Shown piece by piece: positions 1 through 9,905 of a stretch of DNA of 64,000 nucleotides; position 1 is the first letter of the stretch, and the number at the start of each line of letters is the position of its first letter. Source of the DNA: an uncultured Bacteroidales bacterium (lineage in GTDB: Bacteria; Bacteroidota; Bacteroidia; Bacteroidales; UBA932). The translations under genes and the position numbers were made by a program. Location: NCBI GenBank assembly GCA_934693135.1, contig CAKUVA010000008.1, positions 1-64,000 on the forward strand, given 5' to 3'. The notes under the pieces were generated by a model. That model saw only the letters and a program-made list of their open reading frames with translations. It did not search any database and was not told where the DNA came from.

Positions 1-30
1 CGACCAGGTGGGAGAGTAGGTAGCCGCCGT
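1..30 (+). rRNA. rrf: 5S ribosomal RNA, 3' end (partial)
   Basis: The first bases contain GTGGGAGAGTAGGT followed by a short GC-rich end, which is the conserved 3' portion of bacterial 5S rRNA. The rest of the gene lies before the window. A strong terminator follows directly, as expected at the end of an rRNA operon. The exact 3' end is uncertain by a few bases. Confidence 0.8.
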
Positions 31-37
31 TCTTCGA

Positions 38-77
38 GTGAGCTTTCAGACACTTCGTCTGGAAGCTCACTTTTTTT
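38..77 (+). terminator. Rho-independent terminator of the rRNA operon
   Basis: A 14-bp stem (38-51 paired with 57-70, one G-T wobble) with a five-base loop is followed by seven T residues. It sits immediately after the 5S rRNA end. Confidence 0.9.
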
Positions 78-252
78 ATGTATAGTTCGAATTCTTCTAA
101 TAGGTGTAAATCCTTGAACTTCTTAGTTTATTTGATGAATGTTTCGTAAATCATGATAGTAAATATTTCATAAAATTTCTATCGAATGAAATATAAGATA
201 GTTTATAGTATTTCGGATGCCAAATTAGTGTGACGAAATAAAAAAAAGTGAG

Positions 253-260
253 TATATTTG
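253..260 (+). promoter_or_regulatory. Bacteroidetes -7 promoter element for the FAD oxidoreductase
   Basis: TATATTTG matches the TAnnTTTG consensus of the Bacteroidetes primary sigma factor and lies 33 bases before the start codon. No clean TTTG -33 element is visible, so this is a partial match. The AT-rich stretch 78-252 shows nothing else. Confidence 0.5.
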
Positions 261-293
261 ACTATTAAATCAATAAACTCATATTAATTCACT

Positions 294-2189
294 ATGCAAA
301 GTTTAGGAATTGCAATTAAATCTATCGTAACATCTGCTTTTGTTCTGTGTAGTACCTTTATTTCTTATGCACAGACTGGAAAGGTAAGTGAAGCACAGGG
401 TCTTCTTACTGAAAAGAATTCACAGACGATCTATGATAAAGAATATCAGGCTGATATTGTCGTAGCAGGAGGTGGCCTTGCTGGCGTATGTGCTGCAGTC
501 TCTGCTGCTCGTCATGGTTGTACTGTTGTCCTTGTACAGGATAGACCTGTTCTTGGTGGTAATGCTTCAAGCGAGATAAGAATGGGTATTGTCGGTGCTA
601 AAGGTGATCAGAACGCTGAGGCTGGTCTTTTGGAAGAAATCCAACTTAGAAATTTTAGGTTCAATCCTCTCATGAGATATACTCTTTGGGATGATGCTAT
701 ATACTCCACTGTTATTATGGAGAAAAACATTACCTTGCTTCTCAATACATCTGTGGAGGATGTTGTTATGGATGGAGACAAGATAGCCGCTGTAAAGGCT
801 TGGAATACGAATGCGTACACTAAATATCTGATAAAAGGTAAGGTCTTTCTTGATTGTACTGGTGATGGCATCCTTCGTCTTTCAGGTGCTAAATATCGTA
901 TTGGACGCGAATTTGCTGATGAATTTGACGAGTCATTCGTAGGTGATAATGGTGGTGATGCCAAGACTATGGGCAACTCAATTCTCCTTCAGCTCCGCAA
1001 GACAGATGAGGATCATCCGTTCACTGCGCCTGAATGGGCATATCATTTTACCGATGATGATTTTAACTATGACAAACCGAAGTCAACCATCCCTGGAGTT
1101 AAGTTTAATTATAAGAAGCCATTCCCGAAAGACAATAACTTTTGGTGGATTGAATTCGGAGGCACTATAAATACTATCAAAGATGCTAATGACATACAGT
1201 TCGAGCTTAAGCGCATTGCTTATGGTGTATGGGAATATATGAAGAATAATCCTGATGGGCGTTGCAAGAACTATGATTTGGATTGGATAGGATCACTTCC
1301 AGGTAAAAGAGAATCAGTCCGTTATGTAGGACCTCATATCCTTACCCAGAATGATGTTATGTCTGGAGGCCATTTTGACGATGTTATAGCCTATGGTGGA
1401 TGGACATTGGATAATCATAACCCTGAAGCTTTCCATAGCAAAGGTAAGATGTCTGTGGAGTTCACTACCCCAGAACGTTTTGGAATTCCTTTTGGCTGTC
1501 TTTATTCTGTCAATGTTCCTAATCTTATGTTTGCCGGAAGAGATATATCAGCAACACATATGGGACTCTCGTCTACACGTGTGATGTCTACAACTGCGCT
1601 TTTAGGGCAGGCTGCAGGAACTGGAGCAGCACTTGTAATTAAATATGGTACGACACCGGCAGAGGTACATAAGGATCATATTGGAGAGCTTCAGGATATG
1701 TTGGAAGACGATGACAGTATGCTCCCTTACAGATGGAGAAAGCCTTCAGATTTAACATTGTCATCTACTACGTCAGAAGAAAATATGGTACTTCGTAATG
1801 GAATTGATAGACAATGGGATGGCGTGGATAATGGCGTTTGGGTTGCACCTGGTGAAGAAAGCATTGTCTATGAATGGAAGAAACCTGTAACTATTTCAGG
1901 AGCTCGAATGATTTTTGACTCTGAGTTTAAGTATAGAAGTAAGAGAATGAGAAAACTTGAAGCTACGACAGAGCGTGTAGAGGTTCCGAGAATGATGGCA
2001 AAGGATTTTAGAATTGAGGCGAGGGAAAAGAGCGGTAAGTGGGTAACAGTTTATGATGGAAAAGAGAATTATCTACGTCTCCGCAAAGTCGTATTCAGTC
2101 AGCCAGTGAAGGCGAATGCTCTTAGGCTTGTTGTTGACTCTACATGGGGCGCTGAAAAAGCTCATGTGTTCGCATTTGATGCTCTTTAG
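294..2189 (+). CDS. Secreted FAD-dependent oxidoreductase (FAD_oxidored family)
   Basis: This 631-residue protein has an N-terminal signal peptide (about residues 1-27, ending near SYAQ). A Rossmann FAD-binding motif, GGGLAGVCAAVSAARHG, lies at about 59-75, followed by VLGGNASSEIRMG. These mark the FAD_oxidored (PF12831) family, common in Bacteroidetes and often linked to carbohydrate use, though the substrate is usually unknown. The last 130 residues look like a beta-sandwich of the F5/8-type carbohydrate-binding kind (inference from the pattern only). It stands alone between an rRNA operon and a convergent operon, with its own promoter-like element. The start is the first ATG and gives a proper signal peptide. 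The family call is secure; the reaction is unknown. Confidence 0.85.
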   Translation: MQSLGIAIKSIVTSAFVLCSTFISYAQTGKVSEAQGLLTEKNSQTIYDKEYQADIVVAGGGLAGVCAAVSAARHGCTVVLVQDRPVLGGNASSEIRMGIVGAKGDQNAEAGLLEEIQLRNFRFNPLMRYTLWDDAIYSTVIMEKNITLLLNTSVEDVVMDGDKIAAVKAWNTNAYTKYLIKGKVFLDCTGDGILRLSGAKYRIGREFADEFDESFVGDNGGDAKTMGNSILLQLRKTDEDHPFTAPEWAYHFTDDDFNYDKPKSTIPGVKFNYKKPFPKDNNFWWIEFGGTINTIKDANDIQFELKRIAYGVWEYMKNNPDGRCKNYDLDWIGSLPGKRESVRYVGPHILTQNDVMSGGHFDDVIAYGGWTLDNHNPEAFHSKGKMSVEFTTPERFGIPFGCLYSVNVPNLMFAGRDISATHMGLSSTRVMSTTALLGQAAGTGAALVIKYGTTPAEVHKDHIGELQDMLEDDDSMLPYRWRKPSDLTLSSTTSEENMVLRNGIDRQWDGVDNGVWVAPGEESIVYEWKKPVTISGARMIFDSEFKYRSKRMRKLEATTERVEVPRMMAKDFRIEAREKSGKWVTVYDGKENYLRLRKVVFSQPVKANALRLVVDSTWGAEKAHVFAFDAL

Positions 2190-2212
2190 GGTTATTAGGA
2201 AATTGTTTAAAT

Positions 2213-2254
2213 AAAATAGATGGGTAGTCTGAAAATGACTATCCATCTATTTTT
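2213..2254. terminator. Bidirectional terminator between convergent genes
   Basis: A long stem (2213-2229 with 2237-2253, one wobble pair) has a seven-base loop. It is flanked by A-rich sequence on the left and T-rich sequence on the right, so it can terminate both the oxidoreductase gene and the yidD-end operon. Confidence 0.85.
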
Positions 2255-2259
2255 ATCTG

Positions 2260-2532
2260 TTATGGAACAGGGTCATAGCCTGAACCTCCCCACGGGTGGC
2301 ATCTAAGAATTCTTCGAACTGTAAGATATAACCCTTTTATAGGTCCCCATTTTTTGAACGCTTCCAAAGCATATTCCGAACATGTGGGAGTAAACCTACA
2401 TGTAGGGGGTTTATATGGCGAAATACAGACTCTGTAGAACTTAATCAGCACTACGAAAGGGAAAATGCTGATATCCTTCAGCATTGATCTAAAAGTCCTT
2501 TGTGGTGTGTTATGGGGCTTGCTATCCATCAA
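2260..2532 (-). CDS. yidD: Membrane protein insertion efficiency factor YidD
   Basis: This 90-residue protein carries the YidD signature [11 protein letters not shown], with the surrounding [11 protein letters not shown] and the C-terminal [14 protein letters not shown]. YidD is a small membrane-associated protein that helps the YidC insertase place inner-membrane proteins. Its start overlaps the end of rnpA by four bases, so the two genes are translationally coupled. The rnpA-yidD pairing is widespread in bacteria. The length is typical of the family. Confidence 0.95.
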   Translation of the reverse strand: MMDSKPHNTPQRTFRSMLKDISIFPFVVLIKFYRVCISPYKPPTCRFTPTCSEYALEAFKKWGPIKGLYLTVRRILRCHPWGGSGYDPVP

Positions 2533-2945
2533 GATTCAGATTCATTGACAGAAGAAGCCTTGGCTTGAGCTATACGATCTGCGATATTTATGAGAGCCGT
2601 TTTTACGGCGTTATCGACAGAAGTTGCATCCATTATCTCTTTGGTATTGTAGATGAAGAGGATGTCTGTCCCTCCTTTTTCGGTATCAACAGGAAGTAGC
2701 ATTTTTCCTATCCTATAGGCTTCTCGTATTCGTCGCTTCATGAGGTTGCGTTTTACGGCTCTCTTGAAGAAACGTTTAGGAACTGAAACTACTATCCTAT
2801 TATAGGATAATGAATTTTCAGCGCGGAAGCAATATCTTATGCAGTCTGACGTCCCATAGTGTCCGTTTGCAAAGAGTCTGGAAAGACTGCTTTCAGAGGA
2901 TAGTCTTTCCTTTTTCTTTAATGTGTTGCGGACTATGTCTCCCAT
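2529..2945 (-). CDS. rnpA: Ribonuclease P protein component
   Basis: This is the protein subunit of RNase P, which with the catalytic RNA trims the 5' leader from tRNA precursors. The protein is 138 residues and shows the RNR signature [14 protein letters not shown] at about 65-78, with the preceding [14 protein letters not shown]. It follows hemD by eleven bases and overlaps yidD by four. rpmH and dnaA, its common partners in other phyla, are not adjacent here. Placement behind hemD is familiar in Bacteroidetes. Confidence 0.95.
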   Translation of the reverse strand: MGDIVRNTLKKKERLSSESSLSRLFANGHYGTSDCIRYCFRAENSLSYNRIVVSVPKRFFKRAVKRNLMKRRIREAYRIGKMLLPVDTEKGGTDILFIYNTKEIMDATSVDNAVKTALINIADRIAQAKASSVNESES

Positions 2946-2956
2946 CTTATGGTAGT

Positions 2957-3703
2957 CTAATCTTTGTGAGATTCCAAATACAGTTCAAGTGCTCGTGCAA
3001 CGGATGGTGCTTCAGGTGTAGGTGCCTTTATCTCAATAGGCAGTCCTGCTTCTTCCATCGCTTTAACAATGAGCTTTCCAAATGTTACGAACTTGATATT
3101 CTCCGGCTTGAAATCTGGAAAATTCTCATGAAGAGATTTGAGATCGGCAGGGTTATAGACTACTACCATATCATACGATGCGAGGTCTATGTTTTTTAAG
3201 TCCTGAGGAACAGATTTGACGAATACAGCTGTAGAATAGTCAAGCTTCTGTGCATCAAATAAACTCTTTAGTACTTCATTATTGCTTGTATCTGAAGTCG
3301 TTATAAGGAATTTCTCTCCTTTATGCTTGGTTCCTATTTGTTCAATGACAGAAGACGGAGTCCCGTTCCCATAGAAAATTTTTCTTTTTCTGAATACAAT
3401 ATGCTTCTGCAGGTACATTGCAACAGCTTCTGTCGTGCAGAAATATTTCATAGTCTCTGGGACCTTGACTCTAAGTTCTTCACAGAGTTGGAAAAAGGCA
3501 TCTATAGTATGTCTTGCCGAGAACACTATTGCTGTGTAATCTAAGACATTGACCCTCTGTGCTCTGAATTCTCTCGATGTAAGAGGCTCTATCAGAAAGA
3601 ATGGCATGAAATCGATCTGAACGCCGAATTTTTCTTTGAGGACCTCGTATGGAGCCACGTTCATAGGGGTCTCCTGAGAGATCAAAATCTTTTTAATAGA
3701 CAT
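2957..3703 (-). CDS. hemD: Uroporphyrinogen-III synthase
   Basis: The 248-residue protein has the two-lobed HemD layout: an N-terminal half with a conserved VLDYTAIVFSARHTIDAFF segment (typically TSxxAV in the family) and a C-terminal half with YDMVVVYNPADLKSL and FVTFGKLIVKAMEEAG. The enzyme closes hydroxymethylbilane into uroporphyrinogen III in tetrapyrrole synthesis. It sits between the DUF4271 gene (nine bases upstream) and rnpA. HemD sequences diverge strongly, so the call rests on these motifs and on the gene order known in Bacteroidetes. Confidence 0.85.
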   Translation of the reverse strand: MSIKKILISQETPMNVAPYEVLKEKFGVQIDFMPFFLIEPLTSREFRAQRVNVLDYTAIVFSARHTIDAFFQLCEELRVKVPETMKYFCTTEAVAMYLQKHIVFRKRKIFYGNGTPSSVIEQIGTKHKGEKFLITTSDTSNNEVLKSLFDAQKLDYSTAVFVKSVPQDLKNIDLASYDMVVVYNPADLKSLHENFPDFKPENIKFVTFGKLIVKAMEEAGLPIEIKAPTPEAPSVARALELYLESHKD

Positions 3704-3712
3704 ATTCTCTTT

Positions 3713-4486
3713 TTACAAATAAACGATTGAAGCTACCAACAACCCTGCTGGTAGAATTTCAATTGTGCAAAGATACAAAAATGCCGGGAATTGACCATCG
3801 ATAGATTCCATAATCTGCATTTTCTTGATGAGGAATATAGCCCACAGAATGCCTGTAACATAGTACGACATTTTATGTGAGAATGTCATGCATCCACTTG
3901 AGAATGAACCTATTACTATCAGCAGAAGATAGCAGACTACAAGGACTATCAGAAAATCATACCATGTATTATTGCCGAGCCTGCAGGCGTCATGTCTGAA
4001 TTTACGCTCCGGAAATAGTTTGATTAGAATAGCTCTCAATATAATAAAACCGAATATGATGCCAGATTCTGTCAATGTTTTCATGCCCGGTGTCAATGTT
4101 GACATAAAATTTGGCTGAAGCATGTCTAACCGAGAGATGCATAAGCATGCTATTGGAATGAAAATGTAGGCTACAGAATCACGTTCGCGACTCAGTCTCA
4201 TATTGTCTTCGAGAGCTAATAGCTTTTTCCAATTGAAAAGGCCGCCTGCAATGTGTGGAAGTACTGTGACAAGACGTCTAAGAAACAGAATCAGCATAAT
4301 GATGCTGAATGCCGCAAGACTTGTGTTCAGCGTGGAGGAATACCATATATCTGGTATCGTATATGGGGCTTCCGTGACGGCGTTGCCGTCGGGGCGCAGC
4401 AGAAGCGCCCCATGCGTAAACGCATCGGAAGCCTTGCCAATCTGCAAAGTGTCTACAGACGTTATTTCAGATGATATGGTAGGCAC
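3713..4486 (-). CDS. DUF4271 family integral membrane protein
   Basis: This 257-residue protein has a short soluble N-terminus followed by about six hydrophobic segments, starting near NTSLAAFSIIMLILFL. It is of the DUF4271 type, a Bacteroidetes membrane family of unknown function that is commonly placed directly upstream of hemD. It starts three bases after the stop of the SUI1-like gene, so it belongs to the same transcript. The sequence gives no hint of catalytic residues. Confidence 0.8.
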   Translation of the reverse strand: MPTISSEITSVDTLQIGKASDAFTHGALLLRPDGNAVTEAPYTIPDIWYSSTLNTSLAAFSIIMLILFLRRLVTVLPHIAGGLFNWKKLLALEDNMRLSRERDSVAYIFIPIACLCISRLDMLQPNFMSTLTPGMKTLTESGIIFGFIILRAILIKLFPERKFRHDACRLGNNTWYDFLIVLVVCYLLLIVIGSFSSGCMTFSHKMSYYVTGILWAIFLIKKMQIMESIDGQFPAFLYLCTIEILPAGLLVASIVYL

Positions 4487-4489
4487 GTT

Positions 4490-4834
4490 CTAATTGCCGC
4501 GTTTTGCCTTGTACCCCATAGAGCACAGAAGCGTGGTTACCTTGTCACGTAAGTCGCCCTGTATCGTAATTTCTCCATTTTTGGCAGTTCCTCCGACACC
4601 GCATTTCACCTTAAGCGTTTTCCCGAGTTCTTTGAGATCATCATCAGACCCTACGAAACCGGAGATGAGAGTTACTTGCTTACCGGCGCGACAACGTCTG
4701 TCGATAGTCACGACTAGTCGTTGTTTATCGGGAGGCAAAGTCTCTGCTTCCACGTCACTTTCACTTTCATATTTGAAGTCCGGATTTGTGGAATAAACCA
4801 CTCCGAGTCGTTGTTTCCAGTCATTATCTACCAT
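4490..4834 (-). CDS. SUI1/YciH-like translation initiation factor
   Basis: The 114-residue protein ends in a SUI1/eIF1-like domain, with VTLISGFVGSDDDLKELGK and CGVGGTAKNGEI. The bacterial YciH family resembles eukaryotic eIF1 and is thought to affect start-codon selection, but its role in Bacteroidetes is not well defined. The reading frame extends further upstream, but that part crosses the divergent DUF2723 promoter. The internal ATG at 4834 is preferred because a -7 element lies just before it and the domain is complete. It is the first gene of the minus-strand operon that ends with yidD. Confidence 0.85.
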   Translation of the reverse strand: MVDNDWKQRLGVVYSTNPDFKYESESDVEAETLPPDKQRLVVTIDRRCRAGKQVTLISGFVGSDDDLKELGKTLKVKCGVGGTAKNGEITIQGDLRDKVTTLLCSMGYKAKRGN

Positions 4835-4848
4835 TTCAGCACTTCTTT

Positions 4849-4881
4849 TTTGCAAAGATAGCGAATCTCTTTGTATATTTG
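4849..4881 (+). promoter_or_regulatory. Complete Bacteroidetes promoter for the DUF2723 gene
   Basis: TTTG at 4849-4852 and TATATTTG at 4874-4881 are separated by 21 bases, matching both elements and the spacing of the Bacteroidetes primary promoter. The start codon at 4944 leaves a leader of roughly 55 bases. Confidence 0.8.
4853..4860 (-). promoter_or_regulatory. -7 element for the SUI1-DUF4271-hemD-rnpA-yidD operon
   Basis: On the minus strand this reads TATCTTTG, a full match to TAnnTTTG, about 19 bases before the ATG at 4834. It lies inside the divergent promoter of the DUF2723 gene, so the two promoters overlap. Confidence 0.65.
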
Positions 4882-4943
4882 CTAGTTCTATAGGACTGTT
4901 GCAGGAGAGAATCTTGCCTGTCTGTAAAAAACAGATTAAAACA

Positions 4944-7900
4944 ATGGATAAAAAGAAGTTCAGACTTTGGAATGGTATCGTGTCTGCAGTTGTATTTGTA
5001 GTTGCTGCATTCACATATCTATCCACAATCGAATCCTCAGCCTCTTTTTGGGACTGCGGTGAATTTATTGCCTCATCATACAAGCTGGAAGTGGGACATC
5101 CTCCTGGAAACCCGGTGTTTCAGCTGATTGCCAGGTTTTTCACCATGTTCGTCGGTCCAGAGCATGTGGCAGTTGCTGTCAATGCTATGAGTGCGTTGTG
5201 TTCTGCAGTGACCATCTATCTGCTTTATCTTACAATAATATTCTTTGCCAAAAGACTTGTCGGCAAGAAGAATGAGGATGATTATACGTCTGGCGAGGCA
5301 ATATCGATAATTGCCAGTGGATGTGTAGGAGCATTGGCATATTGCTTTTCGGATACATTCTGGTTCTCGGCTGTGGAAGGCGAGGTATATGCTATGTCGT
5401 CACTATTTACTGCACTTGTTGTGTGGGCTATGACGAAATGGTATGAGGAGGCAGATACTCCGTATGCAAACAGATGGATTCTCTTGATATCGTTCCTTAT
5501 GGGACTTTCGATTGGAGTGCATCTGCTTAATTTACTGACGATTCCTGTTCTCGTATTCCTGTTTTATTACCGACACCGTGAAAACGGGCACTATACGTTT
5601 TGGGAGTATGTCAAGATATTCCTTCTGTCGGTCTTGATTTTGGGAATGCTCTTCTTTGTAATCATTCCTTATCTGCCGAAATGGGCAGCCTATACTGATC
5701 TGCTCTTTGTCAATGTGTTTGGGCTTGGCTATAATACCGGAGCTACATTCTTTATGGTAGCGCTTCTTGCTCTTTGTTTTTGGGGTGCATTCTGGACGTA
5801 CAAGCATGAAAAAGCCTTATTAAATACTGTCCTGCTGAGTTTTACAACTATCGTGATCGGGTTTTCAGTATTTGCTATTGTGATTATTCGTTCCAATGTG
5901 ATGCCTCCGACCAATGAGTATCAGCCTGACAATGCGTTTACTCTTGTTCGTTATCTCTCACGCGAGCAGTATGGAACTACGCCTCTTATCTATGGTCAGT
6001 ATTATGGAGCTCCTTATCACATGGAAACAAAAAAATATTGGGCTCCTCTTAATGGTAAATACGAACATGTAGATGCTCCTGCCGAGCCTGTATATGAACC
6101 TGCAGGCAAGATGCTTTTCCCAAGAATGTGGAATAGTGGGGATCAGAAGTATATAAAATTCTATGAGTCATATACAGGAGGAAAAGGAAGGGTAGTTCCA
6201 GGTGCAGATTATAGGAAACCATCATTTTGGGCAAACCTGAATTTCTTCTTTGATTTCCAGATGAACTGGATGTATTGGAGATATTTCATGTGGAATTTTG
6301 CCGGAAGACAGAACGATATCCATAGTCCGAGTCCGGGAAATATTTTCTATGGAAACTGGGAATGCGGAATAAAACCTATAGATGAACTTCGTCTGGGTGA
6401 CCAAAGTGATGCGCCTGAGGTTTTGAAGAATAATAAAGGCAAGAATCACTATTATCTGTTGCCTCTTCTTCTCGGTATAATGGGGCTGTTCTTCCAGTTC
6501 GAAAGAGATAAGAGGGGATGTTGGCTTACATTCTTGTTGTTCTTTATGACAGGAATTGCTATTGTTCTCTACCTTAATCAGCCTCCATATCAAGTTCGTG
6601 AACGTGATTATGCCTATGCAGGATCATTCTATGCTTTTGCGATTTGGATTGGCTTTGGCGTGATGGCTTTATATGAGTGGATAGGAGGTAAGATGAAGGA
6701 GAAGTATCCTGCAGCTACAGCTGGTGCATTTGCATTGGCATGTCTGTTTGTGCCAGCTCTGATGGCGGAAGAGAACTGGGATGACCATAACAGACATAAT
6801 AGAAAGACGGCCGTGGAGATGGCTAAGAACTATTTGAATTCAGTCGGTAACCAAGGCATTCTTATTACCCATGGTGATAATGATACGTTCCCATTGTGGT
6901 ACGCACAAGAGGTGGAAGGTATTCGTACAGATGTAAGAATTTGCAATACTTCTCTTCTTGGAACGGATTGGCATATAGGCCAGATGAAATGGGCATGCAA
7001 TGAATCCAAACCTCTGTCATTATCAATTGGTCCTAAGCAGTATCTGTATGGTACGAATGATATCGTCTATATCTATGATACTGACAATAAAGTGGTACCT
7101 ATTTCAGATGTTATGCGTGTGTTCAGACATCCTGAAGCCAAACTTGTCCTTGAGAATGGCAATACTGTGGATTACATAATGTCCAGAAAGATGAGCATAC
7201 CTGTAAATAAAGAAAATGCTATCAAGTCTGGAATCGTAAGTCCTGAATTTGCTGACATGGTGCCTGACCAGATTGTCATTGAGATTCCAAAGAAGAAAGG
7301 ATATCTCACGAAACCTGAACTGTTTTTACTTGATTTGCTTTCTAATTACCAGTGGGATAGGCCAATCAATGTTCTCAGCCAGGGAGGTGATATCAATATC
7401 GGTATCAAAGATTATCTTATGTATGAGGGATATTCTAGCAAGTTTGTTCCTTTCCGTAATAAGATAAGCGCAGCAGATCCTGGAATTGTAGACGTTGATG
7501 AACTGTATAACAAGGTCATGAACGTATATACATGGAATGATATCAGAAGGAATGATTATGACATTGACTATCAGAACTATTTTACATTCCTTGGAGTCCT
7601 TCCTCAGCGCGAGATATTCGTTTCCACAGCTAATGCGTTGTTGAAGGCTGGTGACAAGGAAAGGGCTTTGAAGGTTCTTGATAAATGTCAGGAGTCAATG
7701 CCTGCTGATGTTTGGCCTCTCGAGTCCATTCCTATAGGGTTTACCACTAATGACTACATGGTTGTAAACATGGTTTCTGACTATTTCGCTGCCGGGGCTT
7801 CAGAAAAGGCCGTTAGTTTGGGTGAACAGCTTGGAAAGGATTTGCTTAAATCGGCAGACTTCTATATGCAATTCTATGATTATGATCAGACTGATTTCGA

Positions 7901-8090
7901 GACTGTTTGTCAGTTCCTATATTACCTCATAGATGAGTTGGAGAAAGGTGGAGACAAGGTTGTTTCCAGCTCGCTGAAGGCAAGTCTCATAACTATGCTA
8001 AAAGCAGGTGCATCGATGGCTGGCTATGATATTGATGAAGATATTGACGCGGCAGACTCTTCAGCTGATAGTTCATCGAATCAGAAATAG
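4944..8090 (+). CDS. DUF2723 / GT117 membrane glycosyltransferase (protein O-mannosyltransferase-like)
   Basis: This 1048-residue protein has an N-terminal block of about 12 membrane segments and a long soluble C-terminal part. The first loop carries SFWDCGEFIASSYKLEVGHP, the DUF2723 signature; its acidic residues resemble the catalytic loop of protein O-mannosyltransferases. Human TMEM260, which shares this domain, is a protein O-mannosyltransferase. A role in the O-glycosylation of exported proteins known in Bacteroidetes is inferred. The last 200 residues look helical and repeat-like. The start at 4944 (MDKKKFRLWNG) is chosen over an earlier ATG at 4899, because it puts a normal leader after the promoter and removes a non-conserved stretch. 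It heads a five-gene operon. Confidence 0.85.
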   Translation: MDKKKFRLWNGIVSAVVFVVAAFTYLSTIESSASFWDCGEFIASSYKLEVGHPPGNPVFQLIARFFTMFVGPEHVAVAVNAMSALCSAVTIYLLYLTIIFFAKRLVGKKNEDDYTSGEAISIIASGCVGALAYCFSDTFWFSAVEGEVYAMSSLFTALVVWAMTKWYEEADTPYANRWILLISFLMGLSIGVHLLNLLTIPVLVFLFYYRHRENGHYTFWEYVKIFLLSVLILGMLFFVIIPYLPKWAAYTDLLFVNVFGLGYNTGATFFMVALLALCFWGAFWTYKHEKALLNTVLLSFTTIVIGFSVFAIVIIRSNVMPPTNEYQPDNAFTLVRYLSREQYGTTPLIYGQYYGAPYHMETKKYWAPLNGKYEHVDAPAEPVYEPAGKMLFPRMWNSGDQKYIKFYESYTGGKGRVVPGADYRKPSFWANLNFFFDFQMNWMYWRYFMWNFAGRQNDIHSPSPGNIFYGNWECGIKPIDELRLGDQSDAPEVLKNNKGKNHYYLLPLLLGIMGLFFQFERDKRGCWLTFLLFFMTGIAIVLYLNQPPYQVRERDYAYAGSFYAFAIWIGFGVMALYEWIGGKMKEKYPAATAGAFALACLFVPALMAEENWDDHNRHNRKTAVEMAKNYLNSVGNQGILITHGDNDTFPLWYAQEVEGIRTDVRICNTSLLGTDWHIGQMKWACNESKPLSLSIGPKQYLYGTNDIVYIYDTDNKVVPISDVMRVFRHPEAKLVLENGNTVDYIMSRKMSIPVNKENAIKSGIVSPEFADMVPDQIVIEIPKKKGYLTKPELFLLDLLSNYQWDRPINVLSQGGDINIGIKDYLMYEGYSSKFVPFRNKISAADPGIVDVDELYNKVMNVYTWNDIRRNDYDIDYQNYFTFLGVLPQREIFVSTANALLKAGDKERALKVLDKCQESMPADVWPLESIPIGFTTNDYMVVNMVSDYFAAGASEKAVSLGEQLGKDLLKSADFYMQFYDYDQTDFETVCQFLYYLIDELEKGGDKVVSSSLKASLITMLKAGASMAGYDIDEDIDAADSSADSSSNQK

Positions 8091-8114
8091 AATGAAACCG
8101 ATAAGAAACTGAGA

Positions 8115-9905
8115 ATGAAAAATATACGAAATTTCTGCATAATAGCTCATATTGACCATGGCAAGAGTACTCTTGCTGATAGGTTGATAGAGATGACTAA
8201 GACATTAGGTGCAAGGGAAATGGAAAATCAGGTCCTTGATGACATGGACTTGGAGAAGGAGAAGGGAATTACCATTAAGAGTCATGCCATACAGATGGAG
8301 TATAACTACAAGGGAGAGCCGTATGTGCTTAATCTTATAGATACGCCTGGGCATGTGGACTTTTCCTATGAAGTGTCCCGTTCCATTGCATCATGTGAAG
8401 GGGCCTTGCTGGTAGTGGATGCCACTCAAGGTGTTCAAGCTCAGACTATATCCAATCTTTATCAAGCTATTGAACATGGTTTGGAGATTATTCCTGTACT
8501 AAATAAGATTGATATGGATGCTGCCAGGCCAGATGTGGTTAGCGATGAAGTTTGTGAACTGCTTGGATGTCATCCTGAAGATGTCTATCATGTCTCTGCC
8601 CGTACAGGAGAAGGTGTCGCACCATTGCTTGATGCTATAGTTGAGAAGGTTCCGGCACCGGAAGGTGATCCTAATGCGCCTTTGCAGGCATTGATTTTCG
8701 ATTCTGTATTTAATTCATTCAGAGGTATCATTGCGTATTATAAGATTAAGAATGGCTCTATCCATACTGGTGATAAGGTTAAATTCTTCAATACTGGACA
8801 GGAATATGTGGCTGATGAAGTAGGAGTCTTGAAAATGAAACTCTGTCCTACAGATGAGGTTTCATGCGGAAATGTAGGGTATATTATATCAGGAATCAAG
8901 ACAGCCGCTGAAGTAAAGGTGGGTGATACCATCACTCATGTGGAAAATCCTTGCAAGGAGGCAATTGCTGGCTTTGAGGAAGTCAAACCGATGCTCTTTG
9001 CTGGTATGTATCCTGTTCAGGCAGATAAGTATGAAGAACTTCGTTCGACATTGGAGAAATTTCAGTTAAATGACGCATCGTTCGTTTATGAACCAGAGTC
9101 CTCCATGGCACTCGGATTCGGCTTCCGATGTGGATTCCTTGGCCTTCTTCATTTGGAGATTGTCCAAGAGAGATTATTCCGCGAATTTAACATGGATGTC
9201 ATAACGACAGTGCCTAACGTTTCATACAAAGTATATACTACTAAGGGAGAAGTTATCGATGTCCACAATCCTTCAGGACTTCCGGCACCTACCATCATTG
9301 ATCATATAGAGGAACCTTATATACGAGCTCAGATTATCTCGAATACGGAGTTTTATGGCCCTATCATGAAGCTTTGCATTGAAAAGAGAGGTACACTTAC
9401 CGGTGAACATTATGTAACTGCGGATCGTGTGGAACTTACTTATGAGATGCCTCTTTCTGAAATAGTATTTGACTTCTATGACAAACTGAAGACAATCTCT
9501 AAGGGGTATGCTTCATTTGATTATCATATAAAGGGTTACAGGCCAGCTAAACTTGTTAAATTGGATATTCTTCTTAATGGTGATCCAGCCGATGCTCTTT
9601 CTACATTAATACATGAAGATAGAGCATACGATTTTGGAAGGAAGATTTGTCTGAAATTGAAGGATTTGATTCCTCGACAGCAGTTCGATATTGCGATTCA
9701 GGCGGCAATCGGTGCGAAAATCATTGCACGTGAGACTGTTCGTCAGGTCCGTAAGGATGTTACTGCCAAATGTTACGGAGGTGATGTTACTCGTAAGAGA
9801 AAACTATTGGAGAAGCAGAAGGAAGGAAAGAAGCGTATGCGTCAGATAGGTACGGTTCAAGTCCCTCAGAGCGCTTTTATGGCTGTACTCAAGCTTGATT
9901 CATGA
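8115..9905 (+). CDS. lepA: Elongation factor 4 (LepA)
   Basis: This is a ribosome-associated GTPase of 596 residues, the normal LepA length. The G1 motif AHIDHGKST is at about 10-18, followed by [14 protein letters not shown] and the LepA-specific C-terminal domain ending [13 protein letters not shown]. LepA can move the ribosome backwards and influences initiation and assembly. The gene follows the DUF2723 gene by 24 bases, and its stop overlaps the start of the next gene (ATGA). Confidence 0.97.
   Translation: MKNIRNFCIIAHIDHGKSTLADRLIEMTKTLGAREMENQVLDDMDLEKEKGITIKSHAIQMEYNYKGEPYVLNLIDTPGHVDFSYEVSRSIASCEGALLVVDATQGVQAQTISNLYQAIEHGLEIIPVLNKIDMDAARPDVVSDEVCELLGCHPEDVYHVSARTGEGVAPLLDAIVEKVPAPEGDPNAPLQALIFDSVFNSFRGIIAYYKIKNGSIHTGDKVKFFNTGQEYVADEVGVLKMKLCPTDEVSCGNVGYIISGIKTAAEVKVGDTITHVENPCKEAIAGFEEVKPMLFAGMYPVQADKYEELRSTLEKFQLNDASFVYEPESSMALGFGFRCGFLGLLHLEIVQERLFREFNMDVITTVPNVSYKVYTTKGEVIDVHNPSGLPAPTIIDHIEEPYIRAQIISNTEFYGPIMKLCIEKRGTLTGEHYVTADRVELTYEMPLSEIVFDFYDKLKTISKGYASFDYHIKGYRPAKLVKLDILLNGDPADALSTLIHEDRAYDFGRKICLKLKDLIPRQQFDIAIQAAIGAKIIARETVRQVRKDVTAKCYGGDVTRKRKLLEKQKEGKKRMRQIGTVQVPQSAFMAVLKLDS

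Noticed and set aside
2260..4834. hemD-rnpA-yidD arrangement as a new system
   Set aside because: This order is familiar in Bacteroidetes and needs no special explanation.
4899..4943. N-terminal extension of the DUF2723 protein from the ATG at 4899
   Set aside because: The extra 15 residues do not look like part of the family, and a start at 4944 gives a normal leader after the promoter.
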